From Pontibacillus sp. HMF3514 (GTDB lineage: Bacteria > Bacillota > Bacilli > Bacillales > BH030062): a stretch of 64,000 bases of DNA. Location: contig NZ_CP047393.1 of assembly GCF_009858175.1 (NCBI RefSeq), positions 2,976,001 to 3,040,000 of the forward strand, in the 5' to 3' direction. Both the position numbers and the translations under genes were made by a program. Of this stretch, positions 52,426-60,795 are shown piece by piece (the first letter of the stretch is position 1; each line of letters begins with the position of its first letter). Below the pieces are notes generated by a model. It was not told the origin of the DNA, searched no databases, and was given only the letters and a program-made list of their open reading frames with translations.

Positions 52426-52444
52426 AACTTTTAGTATAAAAGTT
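52426..52444. promoter_or_regulatory. Perfect inverted repeat, possible operator
   Basis: AACTTTTA-GTA-TAAAAGTT, an 8-base perfect dyad about 45 bases upstream of the TATAAT at 52488. It could be a protein-binding site or a weak terminator for the preceding gene. Confidence 0.45.
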
Positions 52445-52499
52445 GCATAAATCTCTCAATAAAGGTATATTTTTGTGCAAAATACGATATAATAGAGGT

Positions 52500-52578
52500 A
52501 AGATAAGACTTATTGGTTGTCAGTTATCTTTAACTCTCCTATAAAAAGAGCGCATGGACGTCACCTGCGCTCTTTTTT
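52500..52578 (+). ncRNA. Candidate small RNA (about 80 nt)
   Basis: TATAAT at 52488-52493 is followed within 90 bases by a strong terminator (AAAGAGCGCA...TGCGCTCTTTTTT, 52543-52578) and no convincing reading frame. In between is a pyrimidine-rich AACTCTCCTA stretch that is complementary to Shine-Dalgarno sequences, a common feature of target-pairing sRNAs. No good -35 is seen, and the hairpin could instead end the 85-aa gene transcript. Confidence 0.45.
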
Positions 52579-52640
52579 GTGTTCATTTCTAGTCTATTAT
52601 CTATTAACTGACTATTAGACATCTCTAGATTTCCCCATAT

Positions 52641-52674
52641 TAAAAAGCCCTCAACCATTAAGGACGGTTTGGGC
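52641..52674 (-). terminator. Terminator of the siderophore uptake operon
   Basis: On the minus strand GCCCAAACC...GGTTGAGGGC followed by TTTTT, overlapping the fhuF-like stop region. Confidence 0.7.
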
Positions 52675-53416
52675 ATGTTCGGCAATATTTACTTTCATCA
52701 TTCATTCTATAAGTAAGACAACATAACTTTCTCATATGAGCTCCATCAGGCTGACAAGGCTGGTATTGTAGTTGAGCAAGTGGGTTACGTTTACTTTGAA
52801 AGATTTCTCCACTCAGATCATCTTTAATCACTTTAAAATCCTCTTGAGCCCGTCTCTGGACCTCTTCATTTGCTATCTTAGAATAATACTGTTCATAAAA
52901 CCAATAGATATAAATAGCTAAGTTCTCCCACATCGTTTTCATAGGTAATTTCGTAATTTGATGGACATTTTGAAATAGTGGAAGAATCATTTCTTTAATT
53001 AAAAGCGTAACCTGTTCTTTAACCCACTCTTCACGGTCTTGATCTTCTTGAACACTATTTAGGGCATTGTCATTCTTCCACTTAGGAAACCAAAGGGAGT
53101 TTTCATCTAAACGGATCATCTGAATACCTTTTTTATCGATGCCAGGCATTTTGGAAAATAAGGTCATGGGTACCAAATAAGTCGTAACCATATAAATACC
53201 AATACGCTTTGAAAACATTGAAGCAGTCGCAAGCTTATCCTCAGATTCCCAATACACGTGTAGTTTATCTAAAAGAACTTGAAGTCCTTCTTTTGTGTAT
53301 AACTCTTCCCCATACACAATATCAAGTGGCTTTTCATGGTCATCTACTATTGGATTATAATATTTAAAATGTTCACTTAGCAGCTGGACCTCTTCTTGAT
53401 CTAAATAAGAAGCCAT
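52658..53416 (-). CDS. FhuF-like ferric siderophore reductase
   Basis: The protein of about 252 residues ends in KLCCLTYRMNDESKYCRTC, the CC-x10-C-x2-C cluster that binds a [2Fe-2S] centre in FhuF-type reductases. It would release iron from imported ferric hydroxamate siderophores in the cytoplasm. The start at 53416 (MASYLDQEEV, GGGTGA upstream) lies 4 bases after the ATPase gene; a start 17 codons earlier would overlap it. Last gene of the operon. Confidence 0.82.
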   Translation of the reverse strand: MASYLDQEEVQLLSEHFKYYNPIVDDHEKPLDIVYGEELYTKEGLQVLLDKLHVYWESEDKLATASMFSKRIGIYMVTTYLVPMTLFSKMPGIDKKGIQMIRLDENSLWFPKWKNDNALNSVQEDQDREEWVKEQVTLLIKEMILPLFQNVHQITKLPMKTMWENLAIYIYWFYEQYYSKIANEEVQRRAQEDFKVIKDDLSGEIFQSKRNPLAQLQYQPCQPDGAHMRKLCCLTYRMNDESKYCRTCPNRP

Positions 53417-53420
53417 AATA

Positions 53421-54236
53421 TCACCCACTTTGTCTTTGCTGCTGAATGAGACAACGACCCCTTCCATGTGGAATACACATTGGCGTCCCGAATAAAGGAT
53501 CTGTCATAACATTGCATGTCATCTCAAAAACGTCCTGGACGAATTGACATGTCACTACATCTTCTGGTTTACCTTGTGCATAAATGCCACGTTCTTTAAG
53601 GGCAACGATATGATTCGCATACCGAGATGCTAAGTTCAGATCATGTAAAACCATCACAATGGTCTTACCTTCTCGCTCATTTAGTTCAAATAATAAGTCC
53701 AGAATCTCAATTTGATACGTCATATCCAAGTACGTAGTCGGCTCATCAAGGAGGATAATGTCCGTATCCTGAGCTAAGGTCATGGCAATCCATGCACGTT
53801 GACGTTGGCCACCTGATAGCGAATCGACACTACGTTCCTTGAATTCTGTCATATTGGTAACACGAAGCGCCTCTTCTACAGCTTCTTCGTCCTCATTGGA
53901 CCACTGCTTAAACCATGATTGGTATGGATATCTGCCTTGCTTCACTAGTTGAAGCACGGTCAAACCTTCTGGGGTTACTGGGCTTTGTGGTAAAATGGCT
54001 AATTGCTTTGCTACTTCTTTTGTAGATAGCTTTGCAATAGCTTCACCATCAAGAACTACCTCTCCATCCTTCGGTTTTAATAAACGAGCCATGGAACGAA
54101 GTAACGTTGACTTTCCGCAACCATTTCCCCCAACAAAAACCGTGATTTCACCTTCAGGAATATCAATATCAAGAGAGTCAATAATCGTTTCCTCTCCATA
54201 ACCTAATATTAAATCTTTCGTTGTTAAAGAGTTCAT
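53421..54236 (-). CDS. yusV: Siderophore ABC transporter ATP-binding protein (YusV/FecE type)
   Basis: The protein of about 271 residues has Walker A GGNGCGKST, signature LSGGQRQR, Walker B IILLDEPTTYLD and switch LHDLN, typical of iron-siderophore ATPases. In B. subtilis YusV is a shared ATPase for several siderophore importers and stands alone; here it is inside the permease operon. The start at 54236 is better spaced from GGAGAG than the ATG at 54242. Confidence 0.88.
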   Translation of the reverse strand: MNSLTTKDLILGYGEETIIDSLDIDIPEGEITVFVGGNGCGKSTLLRSMARLLKPKDGEVVLDGEAIAKLSTKEVAKQLAILPQSPVTPEGLTVLQLVKQGRYPYQSWFKQWSNEDEEAVEEALRVTNMTEFKERSVDSLSGGQRQRAWIAMTLAQDTDIILLDEPTTYLDMTYQIEILDLLFELNEREGKTIVMVLHDLNLASRYANHIVALKERGIYAQGKPEDVVTCQFVQDVFEMTCNVMTDPLFGTPMCIPHGRGRCLIQQQRQSG

Positions 54237-54250
54237 GTCCATCTCTCCTT

Positions 54251-55300
54251 TTATGACCTCTTACTTCTGAAAAGTAAGTAGATGAAGTAAGGGGCACCTA
54301 TCGAAGCTGTAAATACACCAGCCGGCACTTCAAGCGGAAGAAAAGCAGTACGCCCAATTAAGTCAGCCCCCATAACAAGGATACCTCCAATTAGGGCCGA
54401 TATTGGAATAAGTGCACCATACGAAGAACCTACAAGTCTTCTTGCAATATGTGGTGCCATTAATCCAACAAACCCAACTCCGCCTGCAAACGAAACAGCA
54501 ACACCTGCAAGTGCTGTACTTATGATTAGAAATAATAAACGATCACGTTGTAAGTGTGATCCCACTCCAGCTGCAAGATCATCTCCAAGCTCCTGGACGT
54601 TAATTCTTCTTGCAATCAATAACGATATGGTTACTAAAACGAGTATTACCGGGGCAATTATATTTACATGGTCCCAATTCGCTCCATAAACACTCCCTGT
54701 TAACCAGATGTTAGCTTGAGAAGCCCGATAGATCGGACCTAGAATCATACCCAATGTTGTTAAGGCTTGTGTTAAGGTGGACAATCCGATTCCTATTAAA
54801 ATGATTCTAATCGGAGATACACCGTCTTGATACGCTAATATATAAACAAGCAACCCAATAATCATGGCGCCTAAAAACGCAGCAACAGGTTGCCAATGAA
54901 TACTTACGGATAACGAATCACTTTTGTCACTAAATATCGTTAGGAACATCACTACGGCAAAAGATCCGCCTCCAGTAATTCCTATGATATCAGGTGATGC
55001 AAGTGGGTTTCGTATCATCCCTTGCAATATAGCCCCACTTGTAGCAAGGCCAATCCCAACAAATAAAGCAACTAATAACCTAGGAAGTCTAAGTGTTGTA
55101 ATAATGAAGGAATGCATTTTTTCACCGTTACCCATTAAAACCTGGAATACATCACTTGGATAAACAATGTATTCACCAAGCGAAACAGATAGGTAGGCAA
55201 TGATTAAGGCTACTAAGAAAAATAAACTAAAATATCCTAATCCTTTTTTATCTAAGAAGAAAGAGAAACGATTTGTTCGAAATGAAATATACTTTCTCAT
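54251..55300 (-). CDS. yfhA: Siderophore ABC transporter permease (YfhA-like, FecCD family)
   Basis: The 349-residue permease has about 9-10 helices and the FecCD signatures RLPRLLVALFVGIGLATSG and GFVGLMAPHIARRLVG. It pairs with the YfiZ-like protein to form the channel. Its ATG overlaps that gene's end by 4 bases... the upstream permease stop, so they are translationally coupled. Confidence 0.86.
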   Translation of the reverse strand: MRKYISFRTNRFSFFLDKKGLGYFSLFFLVALIIAYLSVSLGEYIVYPSDVFQVLMGNGEKMHSFIITTLRLPRLLVALFVGIGLATSGAILQGMIRNPLASPDIIGITGGGSFAVVMFLTIFSDKSDSLSVSIHWQPVAAFLGAMIIGLLVYILAYQDGVSPIRIILIGIGLSTLTQALTTLGMILGPIYRASQANIWLTGSVYGANWDHVNIIAPVILVLVTISLLIARRINVQELGDDLAAGVGSHLQRDRLLFLIISTALAGVAVSFAGGVGFVGLMAPHIARRLVGSSYGALIPISALIGGILVMGADLIGRTAFLPLEVPAGVFTASIGAPYFIYLLFRSKRS

Positions 55301-56301
55301 GTGGATTTCAATCCTTTACGAGCGATATAAATGAAGAATGGTGTACCAATGATCGCTGTCATCACTCCGACAGGAACCTCTTGTGGCATGATGACAAAAC
55401 GCGCACTGACATCTGCTAGTAGAAGTAAAATTCCACCGAGAATTGCAGTGTATGGTAACAGCCATCTGTAATCATAGCCAACTATACTTCGTGCAAAGTG
55501 AGGTACTACAATCCCGATAAACCCTATTGGCCCGGCTATAGCCACTGCTCCACCGGCTAAAAGTACGATTAAAATGCCTGCACCTACTTTGATCCATCCT
55601 GTCTTCTGTCCAAGTCCTTTAGCTACATCTTCACCCATCGTTAAGATGTTGATGTGTCTGCTAATAAGAAGTGTTCCAATCCATGCGGCCACAAAGTAAG
55701 GAAAGATAGATTGAAGATATTCTATATTCCTTCCTTGAATGGAACCAGCTAGCCATAAAAGCACTTCATCTAAAGCTTTTTCATTTAATACGAGGATCCC
55801 TTGAGTAAAAGAACTAAACAATCCAGCTATTGCAGCTCCAGCTAAAGTGAGACGAACCGGCGTTAGGCCTTCTCGACCATAGGAACCGATTGCATAAACG
55901 ATAACCGCCGCAAAAGCTGCACCTGCAAATGAAATCCAAGCCATTTGACTTAGTGGAAGTGTTCTAGAAAAAGCAACGGCGAGGACGACAAAGAAAGATG
56001 CTCCTGCATTAACTCCAAAAATCCCAGGAGAAGCCAGTGGGTTCCGTGTAAGTGCTTGCATAAGTGCGCCAGCTATAGCGAGTGATGCACCAACACAAGT
56101 CGCCATAAGGACTCTTGATAATCGCTCGTTTCGAATGACAATGTGCGTATTGGATCCATCAAATGCGGTAAAAGCCTGGTACACATCCATATATGAAACG
56201 TCTGTATATCCTAAGACTAAGCTCAGCCACATACATATCAATAAAATGATTGTACCGATGAAAAATCCAATGCCTTTTAATCTTGTTGACTCGAATAACA
56301 T
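55297..56301 (-). CDS. yfiZ: Siderophore ABC transporter permease (YfiZ-like, FecCD family)
   Basis: The 334-residue permease has about 9-10 helices and FecCD signatures (RLSRVLMATCVGASLAIAG, GPIGFIGIVVPHFARSIVG). First gene of the minus-strand operon, preceded by a good sigma-A promoter next to a Fur box. Divergent from the binding protein gene yfiY. Confidence 0.86.
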   Translation of the reverse strand: MLFESTRLKGIGFFIGTIILLICMWLSLVLGYTDVSYMDVYQAFTAFDGSNTHIVIRNERLSRVLMATCVGASLAIAGALMQALTRNPLASPGIFGVNAGASFFVVLAVAFSRTLPLSQMAWISFAGAAFAAVIVYAIGSYGREGLTPVRLTLAGAAIAGLFSSFTQGILVLNEKALDEVLLWLAGSIQGRNIEYLQSIFPYFVAAWIGTLLISRHINILTMGEDVAKGLGQKTGWIKVGAGILIVLLAGGAVAIAGPIGFIGIVVPHFARSIVGYDYRWLLPYTAILGGILLLLADVSARFVIMPQEVPVGVMTAIIGTPFFIYIARKGLKST

Positions 56302-56341
56302 GGTCGTTTCTCCTTAAAATACAAACGTTCTAACACTTTTA

Positions 56342-56391
56342 AGTGTAGGAGTCTATAGGCATTGTGTCAACGATTTTGAGAATCATTTTCA
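56342..56391 (-). promoter_or_regulatory. Promoter and Fur box of the yfiZ-yfhA-yusV-fhuF operon
   Basis: On the minus strand TTGACA (56365-56370), a 17-base spacer and TACACT (56342-56347). Directly upstream, TGAGAATCATTTTCA (56377-56391) matches the Fur box TGATAATNATTATCA at 12 of 14 defined positions. Iron-replete Fur should repress. Confidence 0.78.
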
Positions 56392-56421
56392 ATAATTGTT
56401 GAAATTTATTCTCATTTAGTA

Positions 56422-56477
56422 TTGACGGGTAATCCTCTATAGGCTAATATACTAATTGGTATTGAGAATCATAATCA
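56422..56477 (+). promoter_or_regulatory. Promoter and Fur box of yfiY
   Basis: TTGACG (56422-56427), a 17-base spacer and TAATAT (56445-56450), followed by TGAGAATCATAATCA at 56463-56477, a Fur box with 12 of 14 defined matches that covers the region just after the start of transcription and before the RBS. Confidence 0.8.
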
Positions 56478-56494
56478 ATTAGGAGGACATAACT

Positions 56495-57487
56495 ATGAAA
56501 ATCTCATTAAAAGGCTTTATACTTACATTTATATTGGTATTAGGCGCAAGCATGCTAGCTGCATGTGGATCTGCTAACGAAGAATCATCAGATAATCAAT
56601 CTCAGTCTGATTCCAATAAAGAAAAAGAAAGCAATTTCGAACCATATACAGTAGAACATGCTATGGGTGAAACAACAGTTAAAGAAAAGCCAGAAAAGGT
56701 TGTTATCCTTACAAACGAAGGTACAGAAGCATTACTATCACTTGGGGTTAAACCAGTAGGCGCGGTTAAATCATGGACAGGCGATCCTTGGTATGACCAT
56801 ATTTCCGACAAAATGGAAGGCGTTGAAGTTGTTGGTACTGAATCTAACGTAAACATTGAGAAAATCGCTTCACTAAATCCTGATCTTATTATCGGGAACA
56901 AACTTCGCCAAGAAAAAATTTATGAACAACTTAATGAGATTGCACCGACAATCTTCTCCGAAACACTTAAAGGTGAATGGCAAGAGAACTTCAAAGTATA
57001 TGCTAAAGCTCTAAACAAGCAAGAAAAAGGTCAAGAACTTCTCAAGCAATTTGATGAAAGCTTAAACAACTTTGCAGAAAAAGCTGGTGACAAACTAAAC
57101 CAAAAAGTTTCTGTTGTTCGTTTCTTACCTGACCATGCCCGTATTTATATGAAAGATTCTTTCTCAGGAGTAATCCTAGAGAAAATTGGTTTTGAGCGTC
57201 CAGCTCCACAAGATAAAAACAAATTCATGGAAAAAGCTACGAAAGAACGCATCCCAGACATGGATGGTGACATCATGTTCTACTTCACCTATGAAACGGG
57301 TGATGGTGCAGCAACTCAACTTGAAGAAGAGTGGACAAATGATCCATTATTCAAGAACTTAGAAGTTTCTAAACAAGAAAATGTTCACAAAGTAAGTGAC
57401 GCAATCTGGAACACAGCTGGCGGAATACTTGCAGCTCGTGAAATGGTTAATGACTTAGAAGAAATTATGCTTAAAGACGAAGAATAA
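56495..57487 (+). CDS. yfiY: Siderophore-binding lipoprotein (YfiY-like)
   Basis: The 330-residue periplasmic-binding-type lipoprotein has lipobox LAAC (Cys24), an acidic Ser-rich linker, and the YfiY sequence pattern VVILTNEGTEALLSLGVKPVG and SWTGDPWYDHI. B. subtilis YfiY-YfiZ-YfhA takes up schizokinen/arthrobactin-type hydroxamates; the same ligand is inferred here. RBS AGGAGG. Confidence 0.88.
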   Translation: MKISLKGFILTFILVLGASMLAACGSANEESSDNQSQSDSNKEKESNFEPYTVEHAMGETTVKEKPEKVVILTNEGTEALLSLGVKPVGAVKSWTGDPWYDHISDKMEGVEVVGTESNVNIEKIASLNPDLIIGNKLRQEKIYEQLNEIAPTIFSETLKGEWQENFKVYAKALNKQEKGQELLKQFDESLNNFAEKAGDKLNQKVSVVRFLPDHARIYMKDSFSGVILEKIGFERPAPQDKNKFMEKATKERIPDMDGDIMFYFTYETGDGAATQLEEEWTNDPLFKNLEVSKQENVHKVSDAIWNTAGGILAAREMVNDLEEIMLKDEE

Positions 57488-57495
57488 ACCCATTT

Positions 57496-57530
57496 AAAAA
57501 GCTTGCCTCTATACAGGGGCAAGCTTTTTT
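57496..57530 (+). terminator. Terminator of yfiY
   Basis: AAAAAGCTTGCC-TCTATACAG-GGGCAAGCTTTTTT. Confidence 0.88.
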
Positions 57531-57553
57531 ACATTTAACTATCTTCCATTAAA

Positions 57554-58135
57554 GCCCCCTTATCTGGAAGACTTGATTTCGAGATAAGGTGAGTATGGTT
57601 CCGTTGCTTTAATGGAGTGCGGCGGGCTGGGAAACGGGCTGCTTTCCCCGGACGAACGATCGAGCCTCCTCATCCGCTACGCTTCTTGCGGGGTCTCGCT
57701 CGCCCGTTTTTCCGGAGGAGTCAGCCCGTTTCCCAGCCCACCTTAGCCGTAATGAGATTAACGGAACCGCAGCGTAATAAGTGTTTCTGTTTGGTATTTG
57801 TTAGTTGCACCTTAACAAGATAAAAGAGGGTTAGAGTCCTGAGATAAAGCGTTTTTATGGCATTTCTGATCTACATATAATACTTTTGATGCGCTATGGA
57901 AGATCAACTAATTAGAGCTGGGGTCGTTAACCTACATTCCAATGGGGGGAAGGAAACGGCAAACTCCCGCGGTAGAAAGGGCGGCCGAGACCCCGCAAGG
58001 AGCGTAGCGGATGAGGAGGCTTGGACGGTCTTCCGCAGGAGTATTGCCGTTTCAATGACCCCCACGCCTCACAAAAGCAACGAACCCACCCTCTCACTCA
58101 GATGCTTATTCCAGATTACTGCCATAAAACTGAAT
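57554..58135 (-). repeat. Composite 582-bp repeat, copy C (inverted)
   Basis: The same element as copies A and B read on the minus strand, with both palindromic modules and the terminal hairpin. In its second module the core reads CGCAAGAAGCGTAGCGGATGAGG, closer to the module 1 core than in A or B, which suggests gene-conversion-like exchange between modules. It fills the 666-bp gap between yfiY and menC. Confidence 0.9.
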
Positions 58136-58153
58136 AAGTCCCTAAGCAAAGCC

Positions 58154-59254
58154 TTATAACTGAAAACCATATGTTTCTTTCGTAATTGACTCCAAATAGG
58201 ATCGATCAATCTCGTATCCTATTCCATCTTGTTGTTGCACCTGAACTCTCCCCTCTTCTACCGTAACCTCAGGTACTATAACATCTTGATACCAATATCT
58301 CGACGAAGCTGATATATCACCTGGGATTGTAAAGCCTGGTAGAGAGGCAAGTGCAATATTGTGCGCACGGGATATACCTGTCTCAAGCATCCCACCACAC
58401 CAAACAGGAATATCATGCTTCATACATAAGTCATGAATTCTGATCGCTTCTGTTAACCCTCCAACTCGTCCAATTTTAATGTTAATGGTTTTACAAGCTC
58501 CTAGTTGTATAGCTTGATAAGCATCATGCTCATTAGTGATGCTCTCATCAAGACATATAGGAGTGTTCATTTTTTGTTGCAGCTGTTGATGAAGATAAAA
58601 ATCTCCCGCTTCAAAAGGTTGCTCAATCATTAGAAGCCCTAAATCATCTAAAGATGCTAAATGAGATATATCCTCTTCTGTATAAGCGCCATTACCATCA
58701 AACATAACAGAAGCATTCGGAGCTAGTTCACGAACGAGTTCCACATCTTCTCGTTCTCTTCCTTTACGTACTTTTATTTTAAAGCGCTCATATCCCTCAT
58801 CTAAATAATAAGGCATAAGCTCTTCCAATTTATCATCTAGACTTAAAACAACACCTGTATGTAATGAATCATGGACTCCACCTATTACTTGAGATAAAGG
58901 AACTCCTTTTTGTTTTGCATATAAATCCCACACCGCTCCTTCAAGTCCAGCTTTAGCCATTTCATTACCTTGATAAGGTTTCAAGCACTCGTAAATATCG
59001 CTTGGGTGTGATATCTCCTCATTTTTAATATCTGGTAAAAAGACATCTCGCATCATGTGCCAGGAAGTTTCCACGGTTTCAGCAGTATAAAAAGGCGATG
59101 AGAATGCAACGCCTTCCCCCCATCCACTGACACCATCTTCATCGGTCATTTCTACAAGAATACCCTCACGATTATGAACCGCGCCAGCATGTGTACGAAA
59201 TGGAGACTTTAATTTCATAGCTATTTTATATAATTTGATTTCCCTTACTCTCAT
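58154..59254 (-). CDS. menC: o-Succinylbenzoate synthase
   Basis: The 366-residue enolase-superfamily enzyme dehydrates SHCHC to o-succinylbenzoate in menaquinone synthesis. Visible are the catalytic Lys in FKIKVRKG, metal ligands in MFDGNGAY, IEQPFEAGD and CLDESI, and the second Lys in INIKIGRVGG. It overlaps menE by 4 bases. Confidence 0.93.
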   Translation of the reverse strand: MRVREIKLYKIAMKLKSPFRTHAGAVHNREGILVEMTDEDGVSGWGEGVAFSSPFYTAETVETSWHMMRDVFLPDIKNEEISHPSDIYECLKPYQGNEMAKAGLEGAVWDLYAKQKGVPLSQVIGGVHDSLHTGVVLSLDDKLEELMPYYLDEGYERFKIKVRKGREREDVELVRELAPNASVMFDGNGAYTEEDISHLASLDDLGLLMIEQPFEAGDFYLHQQLQQKMNTPICLDESITNEHDAYQAIQLGACKTINIKIGRVGGLTEAIRIHDLCMKHDIPVWCGGMLETGISRAHNIALASLPGFTIPGDISASSRYWYQDVIVPEVTVEEGRVQVQQQDGIGYEIDRSYLESITKETYGFQL

Positions 59255-60735
59255 TCCATGTGTCTCCTCTGCTTTAGCCAGTGCACCAATTCTCTTCTTA
59301 AAACTTTATTTGAAGCATTTCGTGGAAGATGATCTACAAAATAGATTTCTTTAGGAACTTTATATTTTGCTAATTTCTCTCCGCAATACTTTACAACCAA
59401 ATCTTGGTCCAAATCTGCCTGGTGGTCCCCAACTATAAAAGCAACAGGTACCTCTCCCCACTCGCTACTTTCTTTACCGATTACACCAGCTTCAATCACT
59501 CCATCAATGCCACTTAACACACTTTCAATTTCAGCAGGGTAAATGTTCTCCCCCCCTGAAATAATAAGGTCCTTACGACGGTCCACGACATAAAGAAAAC
59601 CTTCTTCATCAACATAACCCAGATCCCCCGTTGCGAGCCAGCCATCTTTTATCGTTTCCTCATTTGTTTCAGGTCGTTTAAAGTACCCTTCTGTTACCAT
59701 AGGTCCTTTTACCGTAATTTCTCCTACTTCATTGGCACCAGCTTCACGTTCTTCAATTTGAATGGAGAGTTGAGCAGGGAAAAGTGCCTTTCCAGCAGAT
59801 CCGAGTTTCTTCAGCGCATCTCCAGGACTGAGGGTCACAATTTGTGAGGAGGTTTCTGTCATACCGTACGTTTGAAAAACAGGTATCTCTTTCGCTTTCG
59901 CCTTTTCCAACAACGGTTTAGGAGCTGGTCCACCTCCTAAGAGCATGCAACGAAAAGCTTCTGGGTAACGCTCCTCACCTAAACGGTCTAGCAAACGATT
60001 CAATATAACCGATACAACTGAAACCATGGTTACGCCTTCATTCATGATCGCATTATGAACACGCTCCGTCTCAAAAGCGGAAAGAAGATATACTGGCATA
60101 CCATATATGACACTCTTCATTAAGATCGAAAGTCCACCAACATGAAATAATGGAAGAGCAGCTAACCATTTATCATTATCGCTTAGTCCTAAATTCAAAG
60201 CAGAACTAACTGCACTCCACCAGTGATTTCCATAGGTTAAAACCACCCCTTTTGGCGAACCAGTAGTACCAGATGTATATAAAATTGTGTAGGGTTTATC
60301 TTGAGGAAGTTCTGTGTAAAACGAGCAAGGCTCCGGTTCTAGTTGAAATAGATCATTAAATGAAATGAGTCTTGTAGTTGAAGGAATATCTTGAATGTCT
60401 GGGATATCGCCATCATGAATAATATTCGAACATTCAGCATCAGAGACTTGAAATGAAATCTCTTTAGCAGTTAAACGAGTATTTAACATAACACCTACGG
60501 CTCCCAAGTAAGTTAGAGCATGGACTAAGCAGACCATTTCCACACTATTTTTATGATAAATCGCGACATGGTCTCCATCATGAACTCCAAGCGCATGTAA
60601 TTGAGAAGATAGGGTTTTAGCTTTGTGTTGTAAATCTTGAAATGAATACGTATTCCCTTCAAAAATGATCGCTGTGTCATCTGGACTTAAAAATGCTCGC
60701 TTCTCTAACCAATGCGGAATCATTTCAGTACTCAT
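59251..60735 (-). CDS. menE: o-Succinylbenzoate-CoA ligase
   Basis: The 494-residue ANL-family acyl-CoA synthetase has the P-loop YTSGTTGSPKGVV, the motif YGMTETSS, ATGDLG and the hinge region DRRKDLIISGGENI. It makes OSB-CoA, the MenB substrate. ATG follows AAAGGATCG. A hairpin lies in the 60-base gap to menB. Confidence 0.94.
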   Translation of the reverse strand: MSTEMIPHWLEKRAFLSPDDTAIIFEGNTYSFQDLQHKAKTLSSQLHALGVHDGDHVAIYHKNSVEMVCLVHALTYLGAVGVMLNTRLTAKEISFQVSDAECSNIIHDGDIPDIQDIPSTTRLISFNDLFQLEPEPCSFYTELPQDKPYTILYTSGTTGSPKGVVLTYGNHWWSAVSSALNLGLSDNDKWLAALPLFHVGGLSILMKSVIYGMPVYLLSAFETERVHNAIMNEGVTMVSVVSVILNRLLDRLGEERYPEAFRCMLLGGGPAPKPLLEKAKAKEIPVFQTYGMTETSSQIVTLSPGDALKKLGSAGKALFPAQLSIQIEEREAGANEVGEITVKGPMVTEGYFKRPETNEETIKDGWLATGDLGYVDEEGFLYVVDRRKDLIISGGENIYPAEIESVLSGIDGVIEAGVIGKESSEWGEVPVAFIVGDHQADLDQDLVVKYCGEKLAKYKVPKEIYFVDHLPRNASNKVLRRELVHWLKQRRHME

Positions 60736-60761
60736 AGGATCGATCCTTTCTAATTAAAATA

Positions 60762-60788
60762 AGAAAACCCTTGCTTGAGCAAGGGCTT
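60762..60788 (-). terminator. Internal terminator between menB and menE
   Basis: On the minus strand AGCCCTTGC-TCAA-GCAAGGGTTTTC, followed by a T-rich run, sits inside the men operon and may reduce menE/menC expression relative to menB. Confidence 0.75.
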
Positions 60789-60795
60789 AATCTTT

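Noticed and set aside
55290-55310. Frameshift between the two siderophore permease genes
   Set aside because: Both permeases are full length with their own FecCD signatures; the 4-base overlap is ordinary translational coupling.
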